Assembly: GCF_015163665.1 (NCBI RefSeq)
Contig: NZ_JADEUG010000006.1
Span: forward strand, 1 to 64,000
Direction of reading: 5' to 3'
Length of the DNA: 64,000 nucleotides
DNA from: Xenorhabdus sp. BG5
GTDB taxonomy: Bacteria; Pseudomonadota; Gammaproteobacteria; Enterobacterales; Enterobacteriaceae
The translations under genes were made by a program, and so were the position numbers. Under the pieces are notes generated by a model. The model saw nothing but the letters and a program-made list of their open reading frames with translations, did not search any database and was not told the origin of the DNA. This document shows positions 18,018 to 27,063 of the stretch, piece by piece. Each line of letters begins with the position of its first letter. Position 1 is the stretch's first letter.

Positions 18018-19190
18018 TTAACGTTGTTCAATCGGTATAAATGCCAAATTTTCGGGGCCAATATAGTGAGCTGATGGACGGATGATTTTGTTATCAATAC
18101 GTTGTTCAATAATGTGAGCTGACCAACCACAAGTGCGGGCAATCACAAATAGCGGGGTAAACATGGCAGTAGGAACCCCCATCATGTAATAGGAAACCGC
18201 AGAGAACCAATCAAGATTCGGGAACATTTTTTTGTTATCCCACATCACGGATTCAATCCGATCGGCAATATCATACATCTGGGTTGTCCCTGCTTCCTGG
18301 GAAAGTTGCAGGGCAATTTCTTTAATGATTTTATGGCGGGGATCGGAGACGGTATAAACCGGATGGCCGAAACCAATAATGACTTCTTTTCTCTCCAAAC
18401 GAGCCAGAATATCGGCCTCGGCTTGCGCGAGAGTGTCATAGCGTTGCTGAATTTCGAATGAGACTTCATTGGCCCCACCATGCTTTGGCCCGCGCAGGGC
18501 ACCAATCCCCCCGATAATGGCAGAGTAAATATCCGATCCTGTGCCGGTAATGACCCGGCTGGTAAAGGTAGACGCATTAAATTCATGCTCAGCGTACAGG
18601 ATCAGGGAAGTTTGCATGGCTTTTTCCCATGATCCCTGCGGTTTTTGACCATGCAAGAGATGGAGGAAGTGTCCACCAATGGAATCATCATCAGTTTCAA
18701 CTTCAATGCGGCGGCCATTATGGCTGTAGTGATACCAATAAAGCAGTATTGAACTGAGCGAGGCAAGTAAGCGATCAGCAATATCGCGGGCACCTGCCAG
18801 ATTGTGGTCTTCTTTTTCCGGCAAAGTACAACCCAGTACAGAAACACCGGTACGCATGACATCCATAGGATGGGCCACCGCAGGCAGTGCCTCCAATGCG
18901 GTTTTGACATTGCTTGGCAGGCCACGTAAGGATTTCAATTTGTTTTTGTAGGATGTCAATTCTGCGTGGGAGGGAAGTTTGCCGTGGATGAGAAGATAAG
19001 CGACTTCTTCAAATTCACAATGGGCGGCCAAATCGAGAATATCATAACCACGGTAATGTAAATCATTGCCATTTTTGCCAACGGTACAGAGCGCTGTATT
19101 GCCTGCTGTAACACCGGACAGTGCAACTGATTTTTTGGGCTTAAATGATGTAGATTTAGAGAGTTCCGTTGCCGTATTCTGCTTACTCAT
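18018..19190 (-). CDS. prpC: 2-methylcitrate synthase
   Basis: 390 residues from ATG 19190 ([10 protein letters not shown]), which overlaps the prpB stop by 8 bases and gives the family length; upstream in-frame codons lie inside prpB. Citrate synthase fold with HDH-type catalytic residues: His in [11 protein letters not shown], His in [15 protein letters not shown], and Asp in NLDWFSA. It condenses propionyl-CoA with oxaloacetate. Confidence 0.96.
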   Translation of the reverse strand: MSKQNTATELSKSTSFKPKKSVALSGVTAGNTALCTVGKNGNDLHYRGYDILDLAAHCEFEEVAYLLIHGKLPSHAELTSYKNKLKSLRGLPSNVKTALEALPAVAHPMDVMRTGVSVLGCTLPEKEDHNLAGARDIADRLLASLSSILLYWYHYSHNGRRIEVETDDDSIGGHFLHLLHGQKPQGSWEKAMQTSLILYAEHEFNASTFTSRVITGTGSDIYSAIIGGIGALRGPKHGGANEVSFEIQQRYDTLAQAEADILARLERKEVIIGFGHPVYTVSDPRHKIIKEIALQLSQEAGTTQMYDIADRIESVMWDNKKMFPNLDWFSAVSYYMMGVPTAMFTPLFVIARTCGWSAHIIEQRIDNKIIRPSAHYIGPENLAFIPIEQR

Positions 19191-20088
19191 GAGTATCACC
19201 TCTGCTATTTTTCTGGGAAAACAGGGCATCCAGTTTTCGTTCAAAATCGTAGTAGTTGATGCTTTCATAAAGTTCATTGCGGGTTTGCATCATATTGATG
19301 ACGTTTTTCTGTGTGCCATCTCGACGCAAAGTGGTATAGACCTGTTCGGCCGCTTTATTCATCGCCCGAAATGCCGATAGTGGGTAAAGGGCAATGGCGA
19401 CGTTGACGCGTCTTAATTCTTCGATTGTAAAGAGTGGTGTCGCACCGAATTCGGTAATGTTTGCTAAAACAGGAACCTGCGTCTTGGACGCGAATGCCTG
19501 ATACATAGGCAGCTCGGTGATGGCTTCAGGGAACAGCATATCGGCGCCCGCTTCGATATAAGCTGTGGCTCTGTCCAGTGCGGCCTCTAACCCTTCTACT
19601 GCCAGTGCATCCGTGCGGGCCATAATGACAAAATTTTCATCGGTGCGGGCATCAACGGCAGCCTTGATACGGTCTACCATCTCCTGTTTGGAAACAATTT
19701 CTTTATTTGGACGATGACCACAACGTTTAGCACCGACCTGATCTTCAATATGAACACCCGCGGCTCCTGCTTTAATAATAGAACGAATTGTGCGAGCGAC
19801 ATTAAACGCAGAGGAACCGAATCCAATATCGGCATCGACAAGCAGCGGTAAGTCACAGACATCCGTAATACGGCGGACATCAATCAACACGTCGTCCAGC
19901 GTAGAGATCCCCAAATCGGGTAGCCCCAGTGAACCCGCAGAAACACCACCACCGGACAGGTAAATCGCCTTGTAGCCTGCCCGTTTTGCCAGTAATGCAT
20001 GGTTTGCATTGAGGGTTCCGACGACTTGTAACGGAGATTCGTTCTCTATTGCCTGACGAAAAGCTAAACCAGCGGAAGAAAATGCCAT
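19183..20088 (-). CDS. prpB: 2-methylisocitrate lyase
   Basis: 301 residues, PEP mutase/isocitrate lyase superfamily. The catalytic loop KRCGH has Lys121 and Cys123, and DADIGFG provides metal ligands. It cleaves 2-methylisocitrate to pyruvate and succinate. First gene of the operon, about 65 bp downstream of a sigma-54 promoter, and translationally coupled to prpC. Confidence 0.96.
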   Translation of the reverse strand: MAFSSAGLAFRQAIENESPLQVVGTLNANHALLAKRAGYKAIYLSGGGVSAGSLGLPDLGISTLDDVLIDVRRITDVCDLPLLVDADIGFGSSAFNVARTIRSIIKAGAAGVHIEDQVGAKRCGHRPNKEIVSKQEMVDRIKAAVDARTDENFVIMARTDALAVEGLEAALDRATAYIEAGADMLFPEAITELPMYQAFASKTQVPVLANITEFGATPLFTIEELRRVNVAIALYPLSAFRAMNKAAEQVYTTLRRDGTQKNVINMMQTRNELYESINYYDFERKLDALFSQKNSRGDTHE

Positions 20089-20153
20089 ACATAACCCCGT
20101 TGTTACTAAAATGAAACCGATTTGTATTTGGTTGTTACTGTAGAAAGGTTTTT

Positions 20154-20169
20154 AGCAAGGTCTATGCCA
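20154..20169 (-). promoter_or_regulatory. Sigma-54 promoter of prpBCDE
   Basis: Minus strand reads TGGCAT-AGACC-TTGCT, an excellent match to the -24/-12 consensus TGGCAC-N5-TTGCW with the invariant GG and GC. It is about 66 bp upstream of prpB. PrpR is a sigma-54 activator, so this is the expected promoter class. Confidence 0.88.
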
Positions 20170-20300
20170 ATATTTAAAAAGTGGGCAGATGGGCTAATGG
20201 GGATGTATCAACTATATTGTTTTTATTATCTAAATTAATTAGGGGGATAGATTTTGGTTGATAAGTAGCTACTGTTTAGCTATTGGCTATAATGTATAGT

Positions 20301-20357
20301 TGTTTCATTTTGAATCAATTTTGTTTCATTTTTGTTTCATGTTTTGGCGGTGAAACA
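20301..20357. promoter_or_regulatory. Probable PrpR binding region
   Basis: TGTTTCA occurs at 20301, 20322 and 20333, and its complement TGAAACA at 20351. The last two form a perfect 7-bp inverted repeat with an 11-bp spacer. The cluster is 130-190 bp upstream of the sigma-54 promoter, the right place for an enhancer, and just before the prpR start, so autoregulation is plausible. Assignment to PrpR is inference. Confidence 0.6.
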
Positions 20358-20382
20358 GAACACAAGCAACAAGGGAGAAGAT

Positions 20383-22056
20383 ATGGCATCAGCACACTCA
20401 GGGGAACGTGATAACAATAAACCCGTTATCTGGACAGTCTCTGTTTCCAGGCTTTTTGATCTTTTTCGTGATATTACACCGGAATTTGATCACCAAGCGA
20501 ATATCACGCCGATTCAGTTGGGTTTTGAACGTGCGGTCCAACATATTCGCAAACGACTGGAAACTGAACATTGTGATGCGGTGATTTGCGCAGGATCTAA
20601 TGGAGCCTATTTAAAAAGCCGTTTATCCGTGCCGATGATTATTGCCAAAGCCAGCGGCTTTGATTTTATGCAGGCATTGGCTCGTGCCCGACAAATCAGT
20701 ACCCGAATTGGTGTGATTACCTACCAGAATACGTTGCCTGCATTAGAAGAATTTCAGCAGCATTTCAATTTGCGCATTGAACAACGCAGTTATGTCACAG
20801 AGGAAGATGCCAGGGCGCAGGTCAATGCTTTGAAAGCGATGGGCATCAAAGTGATTGTCGGGGCAGGATTGATTACCGATCTTGCTTATGAAGCTGAGTT
20901 AGTGGGGGTTTTTGTCTATTCAGCGGATTCGATTCGGCAGGCCTTTCGAGATGCCTTGGAGATGGCCCGAATGAGCAAACTTAATCAGGCCGTAATTTCT
21001 CCTTATCCTACAGAAGATAAACTACGCACACGGCACACAATCAACGACATTAGAGGTAATTCTGTTGCGGTAGAACATGTGCGCAATACAATTATGCTGT
21101 ACTCCCGCTCGACAGCAACGGTTTTAATTCAGGGAGAAAGCGGGACAGGAAAAGAGCTGGTGGCGCAGGCTATTCATCATGAATATACCTTGCGGTATGG
21201 ACAGCTAGTGGGCAAGTATCCGCGGCCATTTGTTGCGGTTAACTGTGGCGCGATTACGGAGTCTTTGTTGGAGGCTGAACTGTTTGGTTATGAGGAAGGA
21301 GCTTTCACTGGTTCACGACGTGGCGGGCGTGCGGGGTTATTTGAAATTGCACATAGAGGGACGCTATTTCTGGATGAAATCGGTGAAATGCCGCTGCCTT
21401 TGCAAACGCGGTTATTAAGGGTATTAGAAGAAAAATCGGTTGTCAGGGTTGGTGGATATCGTCCGATTGCCGTCGATGTGCGGATCATCTGTGCGACGCA
21501 TTGTGATTTGGATACTTGGGTCAGGGAAGGGCGTTTCCGGGCAGATTTGTTCTACCGTTTGAGTGTATTGCGGATCAACATACCAGCATTAAGGGAGAGG
21601 GGGGATGATATTGGTTTGTTGGCGCTAGAATACTTACAACGGGCTTTTGCGGTACTTAATTTCCCCGTTTCTGCATTGAGGATACAGGCGCTTGCTGGAT
21701 GTCATGACGTGTTGCACGCCTACCATTGGCCGGGAAATGTGCGTGAACTACGTAACTTAATGGAACGAATAGCACTTTATTTAAGTGCTCATCCAGAACA
21801 GGCGTTAACCCCTGCATTGATATTATCGCTTTCACCTGAACGCCAGACTGGCACCAATGTTATTAACAACAATACGAAAACAGCCCAGATTGAGACAGCT
21901 TCTTTTATCGAAAATACGCCTTCAGTACACGATATTTCAGTCCATGAGATTGTGGCACGGTTTTCAGGTAATCGGCGTGCGGCAGCAGAATATCTGGGCA
22001 TTAGCCGCACGACGTTATGGCGGAAGTTAAAGAAGGAGCAGGAAAAAGTTAAGTAG
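20383..22056 (+). CDS. prpR: Sigma-54 dependent propionate catabolism activator
   Basis: 557 residues from ATG 20383 (AAGGGAGA upstream). The N-terminal PrpR_N sensor domain (about 1-200) is thought to bind 2-methylcitrate. The AAA+ domain has Walker A GESGTGKE, the sigma-54 loop GAFTGS and Walker B LFLDEIGE. The C-terminal Fis-type helix-turn-helix is [20 protein letters not shown]. Divergent from prpBCDE, as in other Enterobacterales. Confidence 0.95.
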   Translation: MASAHSGERDNNKPVIWTVSVSRLFDLFRDITPEFDHQANITPIQLGFERAVQHIRKRLETEHCDAVICAGSNGAYLKSRLSVPMIIAKASGFDFMQALARARQISTRIGVITYQNTLPALEEFQQHFNLRIEQRSYVTEEDARAQVNALKAMGIKVIVGAGLITDLAYEAELVGVFVYSADSIRQAFRDALEMARMSKLNQAVISPYPTEDKLRTRHTINDIRGNSVAVEHVRNTIMLYSRSTATVLIQGESGTGKELVAQAIHHEYTLRYGQLVGKYPRPFVAVNCGAITESLLEAELFGYEEGAFTGSRRGGRAGLFEIAHRGTLFLDEIGEMPLPLQTRLLRVLEEKSVVRVGGYRPIAVDVRIICATHCDLDTWVREGRFRADLFYRLSVLRINIPALRERGDDIGLLALEYLQRAFAVLNFPVSALRIQALAGCHDVLHAYHWPGNVRELRNLMERIALYLSAHPEQALTPALILSLSPERQTGTNVINNNTKTAQIETASFIENTPSVHDISVHEIVARFSGNRRAAAEYLGISRTTLWRKLKKEQEKVK

Positions 22057-22117
22057 AAATATTTTCACATTTTTATCATGCTAACGAGTATGTTAATTGT
22101 TAGACAATGAATGCTAA

Positions 22118-23086
22118 TTAGATCTTGTTTGCTAACAAATGTGCATATTGTTTTATATCAATATTTCCGCCACTCAAGATAATTCCGATACGTTGCCCTT
22201 GCAATTGTTCCCGCATTGCTTTTGCCGCCGCAAACCCCAAACAGCCGGTAGGCTCGATAATGGTTTTCATTCGCTCGGCCAAAAAGTACATAGCATCAAT
22301 TAATTGATCATCCGACGCAGTAAGAATGTCTTTGACAAGGTAGCGAATGATGGCAAAAGTGTGTTGCCCCAAGTGCTGTGTTTGAGCACCATCTGCAATT
22401 GTTTTTGGGGTATCTATATGAACTATTTCACCTTTTTTAAAAGATTGCTGACCGTCATTACCGGCTGCTGGCTCGACTCCAAAAACCTGACATGTAGGGG
22501 ATAAGTGAGCAGCGGCAAGTGCAGAGCCAGACAATAGACCACCACCGCCAAGAGGTATAAACAGAGCATCCAACTCGCCGATTTCTTCCAGTAGCTCCTT
22601 AGCCGCAGTGCCTTGACCAGCAATAATATGTGGATGATCGAAAGGCGGAATAAGTGTCATACCGTGTTTTTCCGCCAGTTGTCGGCCAATTTCTTCGCGA
22701 TCTTCAGTATATCTGTCATAAAAAACGACTTTAGCCCCATAACCTTTTGTTGCTGTTATCTTAGCCTGGGGCGCATCGTGTGGCATGACAATGGTGGCAG
22801 AAATATTCAGTAACTTAGCTGCCAGCGCAATTGCTTGTGCATGATTGCCTGATGAAAAAGCAATAACCCCTGCTTTTTTCTGTTCATCACTAAACTGGCA
22901 TAGAGCATTCATGGCTCCGCGGAATTTGAATGCCCCCATTTTTTGATAGTTTTCACACTTGAAATAGACTTGAGCGTCAAAGAGTTCATTGACAGTTGTT
23001 GATGTGAATACAGGCGTCTTATTGATATAGGGTTTAATACGAGAATGTGCTGCATGGATATGATTATAATCGGGAATAAACTTCAT
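22118..23086 (-). CDS. Threonine/serine dehydratase-like PLP enzyme
   Basis: 322 residues, fold type II PLP enzyme. Lys54 in MGAFKFRGA is the Schiff base lysine; SSGNHAQAIA and the phosphate loop PLGGGGLLSG are present. There is no C-terminal ACT domain, so it is of the catabolic threonine dehydratase / serine racemase / hydroxyaspartate ammonia-lyase type rather than IlvA. Substrate cannot be fixed from sequence. AGGAGACTAAAGTA precedes the ATG. Confidence 0.85.
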   Translation of the reverse strand: MKFIPDYNHIHAAHSRIKPYINKTPVFTSTTVNELFDAQVYFKCENYQKMGAFKFRGAMNALCQFSDEQKKAGVIAFSSGNHAQAIALAAKLLNISATIVMPHDAPQAKITATKGYGAKVVFYDRYTEDREEIGRQLAEKHGMTLIPPFDHPHIIAGQGTAAKELLEEIGELDALFIPLGGGGLLSGSALAAAHLSPTCQVFGVEPAAGNDGQQSFKKGEIVHIDTPKTIADGAQTQHLGQHTFAIIRYLVKDILTASDDQLIDAMYFLAERMKTIIEPTGCLGFAAAKAMREQLQGQRIGIILSGGNIDIKQYAHLLANKI

Positions 23087-23208
23087 TACTTTAGTCTCCT
23101 TTGCTCAGTAACGTATCCCATTAATATTATTAAATGCCTTGATAATAAGAAGACAGTATAATCACAATATTGTGGTTAATACTGAGATGGCTGTATCACT
23201 ATGACATC

Positions 23209-23547
23209 TTAGAATTTAACATATTCTAGAGGTATCCAGCCTGTTTCCCCTGAGTCTTTATATGCCCGACACCAACCATTTAATACTCGGTCCAGATACA
23301 GATATTCTCCCGCTTTTACTGTTAACTCATGAGCCGTGTAATCTTCCTTACATATTGCGTTATCAGGATAAATGAGATCCAGAATTTGTTGAGGAACCCA
23401 GCCACTGATATTTAAAGAGTTTGTCGTCCAGATCCAGTAAGGGTACTCAATATCGCTATGGCTGATCAAAACAATATCTCCAGCTTGTAATTTGATCGGA
23501 TTTGGATAAGCGCTAACATAATCGTTGATTACAGTGCCTTTTTTCAT
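23209..23547 (-). CDS. Small protein with two SH3-like domains
   Basis: 112 residues. Two tandem bacterial SH3-type units: about 4-55 (LQAGDIVLISHSD ... NISGWVPQQIL) and 63-112 (VKAGEYLYLDRVLNGWCRAY ... GETGWIPLEYV). There is no signal peptide, so it is probably cytoplasmic. Function unknown. AGGAG upstream supports the start. Confidence 0.75.
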   Translation of the reverse strand: MKKGTVINDYVSAYPNPIKLQAGDIVLISHSDIEYPYWIWTTNSLNISGWVPQQILDLIYPDNAICKEDYTAHELTVKAGEYLYLDRVLNGWCRAYKDSGETGWIPLEYVKF

Positions 23548-23742
23548 GATTTTTTACTCCTCACTGATAATTATGATTAGGATGTTACAACACAAAGATA
23601 CAGAAATAATTATAGGCCATAGCTAATGATGCCCCATAAATTGTCTATATCAGGCAACTTGAATTTAAGCACAACACTCAAGTTTCTGAATATGAAATTT
23701 GGGTTCATGACCACATTGTTATTCCGTAATGTTAATTCGTAG

Positions 23743-24306
23743 TCATTCAGACGTAACAATATCCGATAGGCATTCCCGCAACAGTGACAATACTTCATCG
23801 CTGTGCCCAGTGCGTTGAACCATAATGATCGCACCTTCGACAAGCAAAGCAAATTTCTGCGCTAGACGTTTTCTGTTAAGCTTTGGGGGTAGAGAAGACG
23901 TAATGACCTGTTCCATTTGTTTTTTATGCTCCTGAATAAGAGGAATAACTTGTGGTTGCTCCTTTCCTATTTCTATGACTGTATTGATGAATGCACAGCC
24001 TCTGAATTCATTAGAGTTGAACCACTCAGCTAACGTTTCTGTCAGAGCTTCAGTCGGTGAGCTATAACGGTTGATGTTGGCTTGGAGAGATCCTTTAAAC
24101 CACTGAATCCACTGTTCATGGCGATAATCAAGAAAAGCCAGTATCAGGTCATTTTTGGATGGAAAGTGGCGATAGAACGTTACTTTCGTTACCTCAGATT
24201 CCTTGATGATGCGGTCAATGCCTGTAGCTCGTATACCATCACGATAAAACAACATGTGGGCTGTTTTTAGTATGCGCTCACGAGCTTTGGATACTTTTTT
24301 ATCCAT
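23743..24306 (-). CDS. TetR family transcriptional repressor
   Basis: 187 residues. N-terminal helix-turn-helix at about 10-55 (ARERILKTAHMLFYRDGIRA, then TKVTFYRHFPSKNDLI), and a helical ligand domain (FRGCAFINTVIEIGKEQPQV) of the TetR_C type. It diverges from an NTF2-like gene, and two identical palindromes lie between them, so it very likely represses both. AGGAGAGGAGGG upstream is a strong ribosome site. Confidence 0.9.
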   Translation of the reverse strand: MDKKVSKARERILKTAHMLFYRDGIRATGIDRIIKESEVTKVTFYRHFPSKNDLILAFLDYRHEQWIQWFKGSLQANINRYSSPTEALTETLAEWFNSNEFRGCAFINTVIEIGKEQPQVIPLIQEHKKQMEQVITSSLPPKLNRKRLAQKFALLVEGAIIMVQRTGHSDEVLSLLRECLSDIVTSE

Positions 24307-24340
24307 AATCCCTCCTCTCCTTAATGCAATTATTATTTAT

Positions 24341-24390
24341 GTAGACAACTCCGTCTACTTAAATTACCTTAAGTAGACAAATCTGTCTAC
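24341..24390. promoter_or_regulatory. Twin TetR-type operators
   Basis: GTAGAC-N6-GTCTAC occurs twice, at 24341-24358 and 24373-24390, 32 bp centre to centre (about three helical turns). They lie in the 103-bp gap between the divergent TetR and NTF2-like genes. Confidence 0.85.
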
Positions 24391-24409
24391 CCTCGATAAG
24401 GAGACTATC

Positions 24410-24877
24410 ATGGAAATAAGGCAACCTGTACCTCCGTTTACATTTGAAACGGCTGAGCTGAAAGTTCGTCTGGCAGAAGACGCTTGGAACACCCGAAATC
24501 CAGAGAAGATTTCGCAAGTGTATACAAAAGATACATTCTGGCGTAACCGAACTGAATTTGTGAAGGGGCGTGAAGCCGTTGTCGATTTTTTGACACACAA
24601 ATGGAATAGAGAGTTTGATTACCGTCTTATCAAAGAATTATGGGTATTTGATGCAAATCGTATTGCTGTACGTTTTGCCTATGAATGGCATGATGACTCA
24701 GGTAATTGGTTCCGTAGTTTCGGTAATGAAAACTGGGAGTTTAATGGGCAAGGTTTAATGACACGCCGTTTCGCATGTATCAATGATATGCCAATCAAGG
24801 AAACGGAAAGGCTTTTTTACTGGCCATTGGGGCGTCGTCCTGATGAACATAAGGGATTAAGTGAATATGGTTTATGA
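24410..24877 (+). CDS. NTF2-like protein, DUF1348 family
   Basis: 155 residues. [38 protein letters not shown], and [20 protein letters not shown] are the DUF1348 (SnoaL/NTF2 cone) pattern. Catalytic role unknown; members are often induced with a TetR partner. AAGGAGA precedes the ATG, and the promoter is covered by the twin operators. Confidence 0.88.
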   Translation: MEIRQPVPPFTFETAELKVRLAEDAWNTRNPEKISQVYTKDTFWRNRTEFVKGREAVVDFLTHKWNREFDYRLIKELWVFDANRIAVRFAYEWHDDSGNWFRSFGNENWEFNGQGLMTRRFACINDMPIKETERLFYWPLGRRPDEHKGLSEYGL

Positions 24878-25295
24878 AATAATAAAATTGTTTGTGCAAG
24901 GTAAGAAATTATTAGAATGACGTTCCGCAATGGGAAGTTACAACAAAACACTTATTTTTAAATGGAATTGGGAATTTTCGTAAGTCTATATTTCTTATTC
25001 CACCGTTTTACCCGTAAAGCAAATATGCTCTACGGGTAATATCAATGAGATAAGCGCTCTATGCCGGGGAAACTACCGATATACCTGTATACAGAGAAAA
25101 CCAAGTCAATAATATTCACTTGGTTCTTAAATTGCCGATAACTCTTTGATTATGTTGGTGACTCAGAACTGAGGGACGATAGCTAACCCTCTGTTTTTAC
25201 TCATGACTCAAATTTGAAACATCACTTGCCCGTTCGCCAATCAGATGAGTACTCCTACCTAAATAACTAATACGTTCAGGGTGGATAAAAAAATC
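24878..25295. other. Intergenic decay region
   Basis: About 420 bp without a convincing gene. It contains a hairpin at 25008-25039 (TTACCCGTA / TACGGGTAA) that may end the DUF1348 transcript. The rest looks like eroded sequence at the edge of a former prophage. Confidence 0.5.
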
Positions 25296-25418
25296 ATGCA
25301 CAGAGATATGCAGAAGATATTAACGCATTGGGGCGGGTGGGTAGTGCAAGACAGGGTTAACATAGGCTGGAAGTCAGTATGCAAACACGCACAGTTCAGT
25401 ATTAAGTGCCCACGTTGA
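25296..25418 (+). pseudogene. Remnant of phage antitermination protein Q
   Basis: A 40-codon frame opens HRDMQKILTHWGGWVVQDRV, followed by a WKSV segment. This resembles the N-terminus of the lambdoid antiterminator Q family (RDIQ.VLERWG.WA). It stops after 40 residues where the family has well over 100, and the following bases do not continue it. Probably a prophage relic. Confidence 0.5.
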
Positions 25419-25656
25419 AGCTTACCACTTTCCCAGCTATCTACGCGAACGGCTCCACCAGCTCACTTGGACAAAACCGTTTGTGCGTAACTATTATTTA
25501 CTCGCAAACAGAATTAACTAAAATGGCATGATAATTCCGGACACTTCAGAAAACTGTTAGCCTAACGACAACCAAAGAAGGTGTAACCACTTTCTCATTA
25601 TCTTACGGGGCGGTACCCTAACTTATATAGCAGTGTTTAACAAAAGGGGTAATTCA

Positions 25657-26220
25657 ATGAATTTCAAAAATAGAATATATAAAACCGCAGGAAGAATACC
25701 GTTAATTAAGTCTCATGAATGGCCTTTTGGCAAGATAGAAGTCGTCTTAGCTTACGACTTTAAAAAGCGTAGTCCACAGGAGTATAGCTACTTAAAGTCA
25801 AAATATAAGGACATGCTTGAACTGGTGGAGCCGGAACAAAGATATTTTTATAATAATTTCCATTATCTTCAATGGGTGACGGAAAATGACCGTGTAGATA
25901 TTTTTGCTCATGCCAACGAGAACTTCTTAGGCCGTTATACTCCGGAAGACCTGGCTGATGATTTGAAAAAAATGTCGCTTCACCGAGTTGGTGTGATTAA
26001 ATTCCAAGCATGCTATATCGGGAGAGGAAACTGGCTAGAAAGAGCGCGAAGTGCCTTTATCAGTGCAGGAATCGATTTCGCTTATATGGCAGGTCCCACC
26101 GACCGCGTGGTCTGGAATAATCCTTTTATAAAATATGTGAATGGTGACAGACATCAGGCATATAAAGTGGTTAAAGGTAACATCGATAAACAATTCCCGG
26201 GGACAAGATACACGCTTTAA
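25657..26220 (+). CDS. Candidate caspase-fold (C80-like) protein
   Basis: 187 residues from ATG 25657 (AGGGGTAA upstream). The strand VDIFAHAN carries His85. GRYTPEDLADDLKKM follows, then the strand VIKFQACYIG with Cys119. This His...Cys spacing with an intervening helix resembles the cysteine protease domain of MARTX toxins (peptidase C80) and other caspase-fold peptidases. There is no signal peptide or RTX repeats. A truncated vgrG lies 8 bp downstream, so a former type VI cargo is possible, but family membership is my reading of the pattern, not a search result. Confidence 0.55.
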   Translation: MNFKNRIYKTAGRIPLIKSHEWPFGKIEVVLAYDFKKRSPQEYSYLKSKYKDMLELVEPEQRYFYNNFHYLQWVTENDRVDIFAHANENFLGRYTPEDLADDLKKMSLHRVGVIKFQACYIGRGNWLERARSAFISAGIDFAYMAGPTDRVVWNNPFIKYVNGDRHQAYKVVKGNIDKQFPGTRYTL

Positions 26221-26228
26221 GCGTTTAA

Positions 26229-26822
26229 TTCATAGACCTTAAGCCAGGTGAACAATTGCAGCAGCAACGGGTGGAAGTGTTACAACGGGTCACCCAGGAG
26301 GGCAGTTGGATCAGGCAGACCGACCAGACTATTAATGAATCGTCCATGCACCGTGAAATCAAGGCTGATACGGAAACCCGCGCCGTGGTCGCACGGGAAA
26401 CCACAATACAGGCCACGGATAAAACCACCGTTTTGGGCACGTCTACCCTACTGGCGGGCGCTGTCCAGCACATTGCAGACGGGGATTATTGCCTGGCAAC
26501 GTCAGCAAATCTGGTTGCCTGTGTGGAGAAAGCCGCGAATATCGAGATCGGCAAAACGCTGATTGAGAAAATCGGTTTGCTTAAGCAAAGCATTGCCGGA
26601 ACCAGGCAGGAGATTGTCGGCCCCGTGGTCTGGATCGGTAGCCCGCAACTTAACGTAATGACCTTAATGTTAGAGACACTGGATGTGGTCAGGGAGCTGG
26701 CAGAACTGACCGCCGCCCATACCCATCACAATACCGGCACCCCAGAGAACGCCAGCGCCATGAGGAGCATAGCCTATAAATCCGATGGACTAAAACAGAA
26801 GTATTCGCCTGTGATTGGGTGA
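26229..26822 (+). pseudogene. 3' fragment of a vgrG-type spike gene
   Basis: The frame has a stop just upstream (26226) and no N-terminal gp27/gp5 domains. It opens IDLKPGEQLQQQ and keeps the beta-repeat part (ETTIQATDKTTVLGTSTLLA) plus the VgrG C-terminus (LAELTAAHTHHNTGTPENA ... KYSPVIG). A full VgrG has 600-800 residues; about 195 remain. The 5' part was lost, so it is almost certainly non-functional unless translated as a fragment from TTG 26256. Confidence 0.7.
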
Positions 26823-26887
26823 GTGTTGTGGATCTTACTAATGTGTGGAGTTGCTATTTGAAATGGTAAGAAGTAGAGTAATGAAGT

Positions 26888-26968
26888 CTACGTTAGAAAT
26901 ACACGAATCAATTCTAAAAGCGCTATTAACGCTTTGAACACGATGATTGTGGTGTCAAACTTTTTCAT
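26888..26968 (-). CDS. DinQ-like small membrane toxin peptide
   Basis: 26 codons read on the minus strand with AGGAG eight bases before the ATG. The peptide is MKKFDTTIIVFK then ALIALLELIRVFLT, a single hydrophobic helix. It is strikingly like E. coli DinQ as I remember it (D.AIIVLGALIALLELIRFLL), a LexA-controlled toxic inner-membrane peptide regulated by the antisense RNA AgrB. I see no LexA box upstream, and the IS element starts 95 bp upstream of the ATG. Whether the antisense RNA is present cannot be told. Confidence 0.65.
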   Translation of the reverse strand: MKKFDTTIIVFKALIALLELIRVFLT

Positions 26969-27063
26969 CCGTTTGCTCCTAAACACCCTCTCATCAAAAT
27001 AAAAACAGAGTAACCAACCTCACCACTTGATTGCCTGTTGATCAAATTAACCCTGCTTCGGCG

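Noticed and set aside
23610-23852. 80-codon minus-strand frame overlapping the TetR gene
   Set aside because: Out of frame with the TetR protein, no ribosome site, no recognisable domain.
25421-25525. 33-codon frame after the Q remnant (AYHFPSYLRERLHQ...)
   Set aside because: In an open frame but without start, ribosome site or recognised family; left unassigned.
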